Positions 58,011 to 61,291 of a DNA stretch of 61,291 bases are shown one piece after another. The first letter of the stretch is position 1. The number at the start of each line of letters is the position of its first letter. The stretch is from NCBI RefSeq assembly GCF_001038425.2, contig NZ_LDPV02000007.1, positions 1 through 61,291 on the forward strand, read 5' to 3'. The notes beneath the pieces were generated by a model that made no database searches, had not been told where the DNA came from, and saw only the letters and a program-made list of their open reading frames with translations. Made by a program: the position numbers and the translations under genes. The DNA is from Ornithinibacillus contaminans (lineage in GTDB: Bacteria; Bacillota; Bacilli; Bacillales; Amphibacillaceae).

Positions 58011-59093
58011 TTGACTAAAAAAAGATGGTTTCAAACACTAACAGCGCTAATTATGGTATTTCTATTAATCTATTTAGTCTACCAAACTCGATTTATCTTT
58101 GACCCAATTTTAAAGTATGTGGGAGCAGTCGCATTCCCATTTATTGCTGCTGGGTTGTTATATTATTTATCAAAACCATTGATGAAGCTGTTAATACGTT
58201 ATAAGACGCCAAAATTAGTTTCCATCCTAATTGTGTTTATTCTACTAATAGCGGTTGGCTACATTTTTACGATGTTCATTATTCCAATTGCCCAGGACCA
58301 GTTTACCCGGTTCATTAAGAATATGCCGGCGATGATATCTGGTGCACAGGATGTGATTGATTACCTAGAAGATAAACAAAACATCATCCCGGAAGAGGTC
58401 TATCAGACGATTGATGATATCATGGCCAATATGCAAACCTATATTGAAGGATTTATGACGTTTTTATTTGGCTTTATCAGTCAGCTAGTCGGGTTTATTT
58501 TCTCGCTTGTGTTAGTACCGTTTTTCTTATTCTTCATGTTAAAGGACGATGCGAAGTTCATTCCGTTCGTCACACAAATTTTTGAAGATAAAAAAGCAAG
58601 CAACTTACGCAGTCTCCTGCGCAAGATTGATCATACATTATCCGCCTATATTCAAGGGCAGCTACTCGTCAGCTTGAGTATCGGGATTATGTTATTTATT
58701 GGTTATTTAATTATCGACCTAAACTATGCACTTACACTTGCCCTGTTTGGCATGATTATGTGTGTCGTTCCGTTTATTGGTCCATTTATTGCTGTTGTTC
58801 CCGCTGCGATTGTTGGGGTGTTCCAGGATCCGATGAATGTCGTTTGGATAGCGATTATTATGATTATCGCCCAGCAAATTGAAGGAAATTTTATCTCGCC
58901 AAATATTATGGGGCGCGCATTACGCATCCACCCGTTAACCATTATTACGATTATTTTGGCGGCGGGTAGTATTGCCGGATTCATCGGTATATTATTTGCG
59001 GTTCCGTTCTATGCGGTTGTAAAAGCTATTATTGTTCACTTTTATGAGACATTTCGGGATACGCGGAAAAATAAAAACGATGCATTGATTTGA
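58011..59093 (+). CDS. AI-2E family transporter (YtvI-like)
   Basis: This is a 360-residue membrane protein of the AI-2E/UPF0118 family with about eight helices and the long loop MISGAQDVIDYLEDKQNIIP typical of the group. FALFGMIMCVVPFIGPFIAVVPA-type and EGNFISPNIMGRALRIHPL (near 298) are conserved family segments. Members are exporters of uncertain substrate, some acting as Na+/H+ antiporters. It starts at TTG 58011 (TKKRWFQTLTAL); GAGGAAAG is farther upstream than usual. The copy-5 repeat follows immediately and can serve as terminator. Confidence 0.88.
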   Translation: MTKKRWFQTLTALIMVFLLIYLVYQTRFIFDPILKYVGAVAFPFIAAGLLYYLSKPLMKLLIRYKTPKLVSILIVFILLIAVGYIFTMFIIPIAQDQFTRFIKNMPAMISGAQDVIDYLEDKQNIIPEEVYQTIDDIMANMQTYIEGFMTFLFGFISQLVGFIFSLVLVPFFLFFMLKDDAKFIPFVTQIFEDKKASNLRSLLRKIDHTLSAYIQGQLLVSLSIGIMLFIGYLIIDLNYALTLALFGMIMCVVPFIGPFIAVVPAAIVGVFQDPMNVVWIAIIMIIAQQIEGNFISPNIMGRALRIHPLTIITIILAAGSIAGFIGILFAVPFYAVVKAIIVHFYETFRDTRKNKNDALI

Positions 59094-59096
59094 TGA

Positions 59097-59338
59097 AAAG
59101 AGGCTGGGACATAAGTAAAATGAGAAGATAAAAGGACGAACAATGCACTGATTCAGCGTAGGGAATATACGTAGACTCCTGCGGGAGGAAGGGCAACGGT
59201 GAGACCCCGGAAGAGCGATAGCTCTGAGGAGGCTCACCAGCCCCCCGCGGAAAGCGAAGTATATTCCCGGAGCGGCTATAGTGCACCAACGTTCGGATTT
59301 TATCTAACCATTAACACTTATGTCCCAGCCCCTTTTTG
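59097..59338 (+). repeat. Dispersed ~240-bp inverted-repeat element, copy 5 (most complete)
   Basis: AAAAGAGGCTGGGACATAAGT at the left is matched by ACTTATGTCCCAGCCCCTTTTT at the right. The interior has GTAGGGAATATACGTAGACTC, CTGCGGGAGGAAGG, GGTGAGACCCCGG, an AGAGCGATAGCTCT hairpin, GAGGAGGCTCACC and GCGGAAAGCGAAGTATATTC. It has no open frame of its own. Closing of the ends gives a stem followed by T5, so it can terminate the YtvI-like gene, whose stop is three bases upstream. Confidence 0.9.
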
Positions 59339-59380
59339 GTTGGTGGCGTTGCGTTTGGCTTTGGATTGTGTGTGCTGGTG

Positions 59381-59511
59381 CTGCTGATGTTTAGGAATAT
59401 CTGCTGATGTTTAGCATAAGCTGCTGCTGTTTTCGTATTTCTGCTGATACTTGGTGAAAAGCGGCTGATGTCCTGCCATATCTGCTGATACTCCCCAAGA
59501 TTCTGCTGATG
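59381..59511 (+). repeat. 20-bp phased CTGCTGAT array (array B3)
   Basis: CTGCTGAT or one-base variants start at 59381, 59401, 59421 (CTGCTGCT), 59441, 59462 (CGGCTGAT), 59482 and 59503; steps are 20, 20, 20, 21, 20, 21. The array follows copy 5 of the dispersed repeat and lies between the convergent YtvI-like and GNAT genes. The two repeat families together fill this gap. Confidence 0.85.
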
Positions 59512-59533
59512 TTCCAGCTGGCAGAAAAATTTT

Positions 59534-60382
59534 TTACCCAAAGTTATATTCCACCGAATCTCCCACTTCATAGTAGCCGATCTTTCGGTAAATACTATTG
59601 GATGTCGGATTGGCAAGGTCTGTATAGAGATTACAAAACTTTGATCCGTCATTTAATAGTTTTTGCGATAAAGCTGCTACAACGTTTGTTGCATAGCCCT
59701 TTCGCTTCTGTTCATCCGGTGTAAATACTGCATTTACGGTTGCCCCATTTTTAGACTTGCGAGAGTTATTAGCCATGGACACGATTTGACCATCTACTTC
59801 CCATAAATAAAGGGATTCATTTTGAATAAATGTACGCGCCATACTATCTGCTTGTGGTTTGGTTATTTCTATATTTGCCTGATCACCAAATTTAACGAGC
59901 CAATCCCGTACTGTGGCTAGATGCTCGTCTGTTGCGGCTATTAATTTACCACTTTCATCGGGAATATGCTTCACTTCATCTAGTTGATAGATTAATTGTT
60001 TCATTTTTAGCTCCGCTTGTTTTCCAGTTGCTTTCTTCCATAAGCCTGCAAATGCTTCAGCCTGCTCCGTTGGTCCAACTACTCCTGGAACTGGGTATTT
60101 ATTTGTATGTAAAAATTGAACAATTTCCGGAATAACATCCTGATCTACTCCTTCAATTGCAGCCAATATCCACCGATTTGGAGGTGTTTGCATGAATGCA
60201 TAGATTGGTTCGCCATCCTGCTCCACAATTCCTAATCGAATCCCATCGGTAAAGACCCCGATATTGTTTTTGCCTCTTTCTAAGAGACCTAGCATGAGAT
60301 TATTCGTTACTTCTTGCTTAAGCAATAAATCTTCTACTCTATCCAAATAACGAGTAATCGATGTTTCCAATACTACCTTCAT
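59534..60382 (-). CDS. GNAT family N-acetyltransferase, two-domain
   Basis: This is a 282-residue protein. The N-terminal half (LLLKQEVTNNLMLGLLERG, FMQTPPNRWILAAIEG) resembles the first domain of double-GNAT proteins. The C-terminal half has the acetyl-CoA motif in VFTPDEQKRKGYATNVVAAL near residue 217 and ends NPTSNSIYRKIGYYEVGD, both hallmarks of an FR47-like acetyltransferase. The substrate is unknown. GGGAGGGG precedes the ATG. It is divergent from the SE1561 gene. Confidence 0.88.
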   Translation of the reverse strand: MKVVLETSITRYLDRVEDLLLKQEVTNNLMLGLLERGKNNIGVFTDGIRLGIVEQDGEPIYAFMQTPPNRWILAAIEGVDQDVIPEIVQFLHTNKYPVPGVVGPTEQAEAFAGLWKKATGKQAELKMKQLIYQLDEVKHIPDESGKLIAATDEHLATVRDWLVKFGDQANIEITKPQADSMARTFIQNESLYLWEVDGQIVSMANNSRKSKNGATVNAVFTPDEQKRKGYATNVVAALSQKLLNDGSKFCNLYTDLANPTSNSIYRKIGYYEVGDSVEYNFG

Positions 60383-60480
60383 CCAATACCCCTCCCTATT
60401 TTGATAATTGAATCAATTTTATCGTAATTGGTTGTTTTGTCAATGTGTAAAAGCTAAACTGTAATCAGAGGAGTGGTTAC

Positions 60481-60660
60481 ATGACGAAAAAAGAGCTTGA
60501 AGCTAAATTAGATGAGTTAAAATCTGATTATACTAGAATTCAAAGTGATTTAGATAAATTAGTGTATGTACGTGGACGGGCTTCTTCTGCTGAAGAACAG
60601 TTAGTTCGATTAGAAAAAGAAATTGCTGAGGTTTATAAGAAGCTAGAGGAATTTGAATGA
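60481..60660 (+). CDS. SE1561 family small protein
   Basis: This is a 59-residue, highly charged coiled-coil protein: MTKKELEAKLDELKSDYTRI, then QSDLDKLVYVRGRASSAEEQ and LVRLEKEIAEVYKKLEEFE. AGAGGAG lies nine bases before the ATG. The pattern of heptads with a central YVRGRASSAEEQ hinge matches the SE1561 family of Bacilli; function unknown. An IS3-group element begins 23 bp after its stop. Confidence 0.85.
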   Translation: MTKKELEAKLDELKSDYTRIQSDLDKLVYVRGRASSAEEQLVRLEKEIAEVYKKLEEFE

Positions 60661-60683
60661 AAAAATGAGCGTCTGCCTGAAAT

Positions 60684-61291
60684 TGAACTGCCCCCTGTCA
60701 AGTAGACAGGTAAAAAAACAAATTTTTTGTGCCATGTATGAATTCCATGCATGGCTTTTCTTATGCTGGAATTCTTAGCCCCATCTTCAACGTCACGCGC
60801 TTTGTATTATAAAATTCAATATAAGCCTCAATATCTTTTTCTAATTCTTCAAATGTGTTATAAGTGGTTAATCGATACATCTCTTCCTTGATGATCCCCC
60901 AAAAATTCTCCATTGGACCGTTATCAATACATCTACCAACACGTGACATGCTCTGGATAATTTTGTGTTCTTCCACAAAGTTTTTAAATCCATGGGAGGT
61001 GTATTGAAAGCCACGATCACTATGAAATAATGTCTTCATTGGAATAATCGTATCTTTAATCTGAGTGACCGTATCACGTACTAAGGCATTGTTATTATGT
61101 CGTGATAATTTATAGGCTACAATTTTATTTTCACCATAATCCAAGATGGCACTTAAATATGCTTTCGAATGAACTCCGTACTTGAATTCAGTGACATCTG
61201 TTAATAATACTTCCATCGCGTTATAGTCGGCTTGGAATTTTCTATTTAAAACATTTTCAGCTATATGTTGCGGTTTATGTGGCTTATAGGT
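60684..61291 (-). mobile_element. IS3-family (IS150-group) insertion sequence, right-hand part
   Basis: The end sequence TGAACTGCCCCCTGTCAAGT at 60684, with the hairpin CCTGTC/GACAGG, looks like the terminal inverted repeat of an IS150-group element. The transposase gene starts inside and runs off the window edge. The other end and target duplication are not visible. Confidence 0.85.
60761..61291 (-). CDS. IS3-family transposase OrfB, C-terminal part
   Basis: This DDE integrase-fold transposase has about 176 residues in the window; the frame stays open to the right edge (VLNRKFQADYNAMEVLLTDV). The first Asp is in LTDVTEFKYG, the second in LFHSDRGFQYTS and the Glu in NGPMENFWGIIKEEMY, giving the full DDE triad, followed by the usual YIEFYNTKR end. 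The gene would normally be read through a frameshift from orfA, which lies outside the window. Confidence 0.94.
   Translation of the reverse strand, partial: TYKPHKPQHIAENVLNRKFQADYNAMEVLLTDVTEFKYGVHSKAYLSAILDYGENKIVAYKLSRHNNNALVRDTVTQIKDTIIPMKTLFHSDRGFQYTSHGFKNFVEEHKIIQSMSRVGRCIDNGPMENFWGIIKEEMYRLTTYNTFEELEKDIEAYIEFYNTKRVTLKMGLRIPA

Overview
The window is a 61 kb chromosomal segment of a low-to-moderate GC, endospore-forming Bacillaceae bacterium. The gene order follows the Bacillus subtilis oriC-left region from ywlD/mntP through ywdI, with spoIIR, spo0F, gerQ and a pbpG-like PBP showing that the organism sporulates. Dispersed repeats and several insertions relative to B. subtilis suggest an Oceanobacillus/Virgibacillus-like genus, but the genus cannot be fixed from sequence alone. 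IS fragments cut both edges: an IS256-family transposase at the left and an IS3/IS150-group transposase at the right.

Layout. 1-742: IS256 remnant. 830-6654 (minus strand): mntP, ywlC, a DnaA-box cluster, ywlB, spoIIR, a frameshifted lipoprotein gene, prmC, prfA. 6955-10826: a NERD-domain gene flanked on both sides by 21-bp phased arrays, then tdk, a type-B L31 gene (rpmE) and rho. 11354-19159: central metabolism and information genes glpX, murA, fsa, fba, spo0F, pyrG (with a CTP-sensing attenuator) and rpoE. 19707-31568: a catabolic cluster transcribed fadF > thiolase > hydroxyacyl-CoA dehydrogenase > two acyl-CoA dehydrogenases > meaB > tetR > icmF, with a FadR-like operator over the fadF promoter; it links acyl-CoA oxidation to isobutyryl-/butyryl-CoA rearrangement. 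31937-34035: argS and ywiB. 34240-46739: pbpG, ywhD, ywgA, ywfO, lipL, pta, hemQ, gerQ, ywdK, ywdI and a YjiH-family membrane protein. 46926-60660: accessory genes, namely a membrane acyltransferase, the NHEJ pair ku/ligD, tcyP, GNAT and OsmC proteins, a chromate transporter, a DUF4003 protein, pgcA, an AI-2E/YtvI-type exporter, another GNAT and an SE1561-family small protein.

Two families of dispersed non-coding repeats fill most of the long intergenic gaps. The first is a ~240-bp element whose ends read GAGGCTGGGACATAA / TTATGTCCCAGCC. It has five recognisable copies, some internally deleted, and its ends can double as Rho-independent terminators. The second is a set of degenerate arrays in which a short core (TTCGGGAT, TTCGGGCGAT or CTGCTGAT) recurs every 20 or 21 bp with variable sequence between. 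I count seven clear arrays and one minimal one. Three TTCGGGA arrays at unrelated loci share the same irregularity: the fifth unit is 19 bp instead of 21. I regard these arrays as the most novel feature of the window; their function is unknown.

Regulatory signals that can be read directly include the DnaA-box cluster between ywlC and ywlB, the pyrG promoter with a GGGCTC start and leader terminator, the FadR-like operator before fadF, sigma-A promoters for the yjiH-like gene and tcyP, and many intrinsic terminators.
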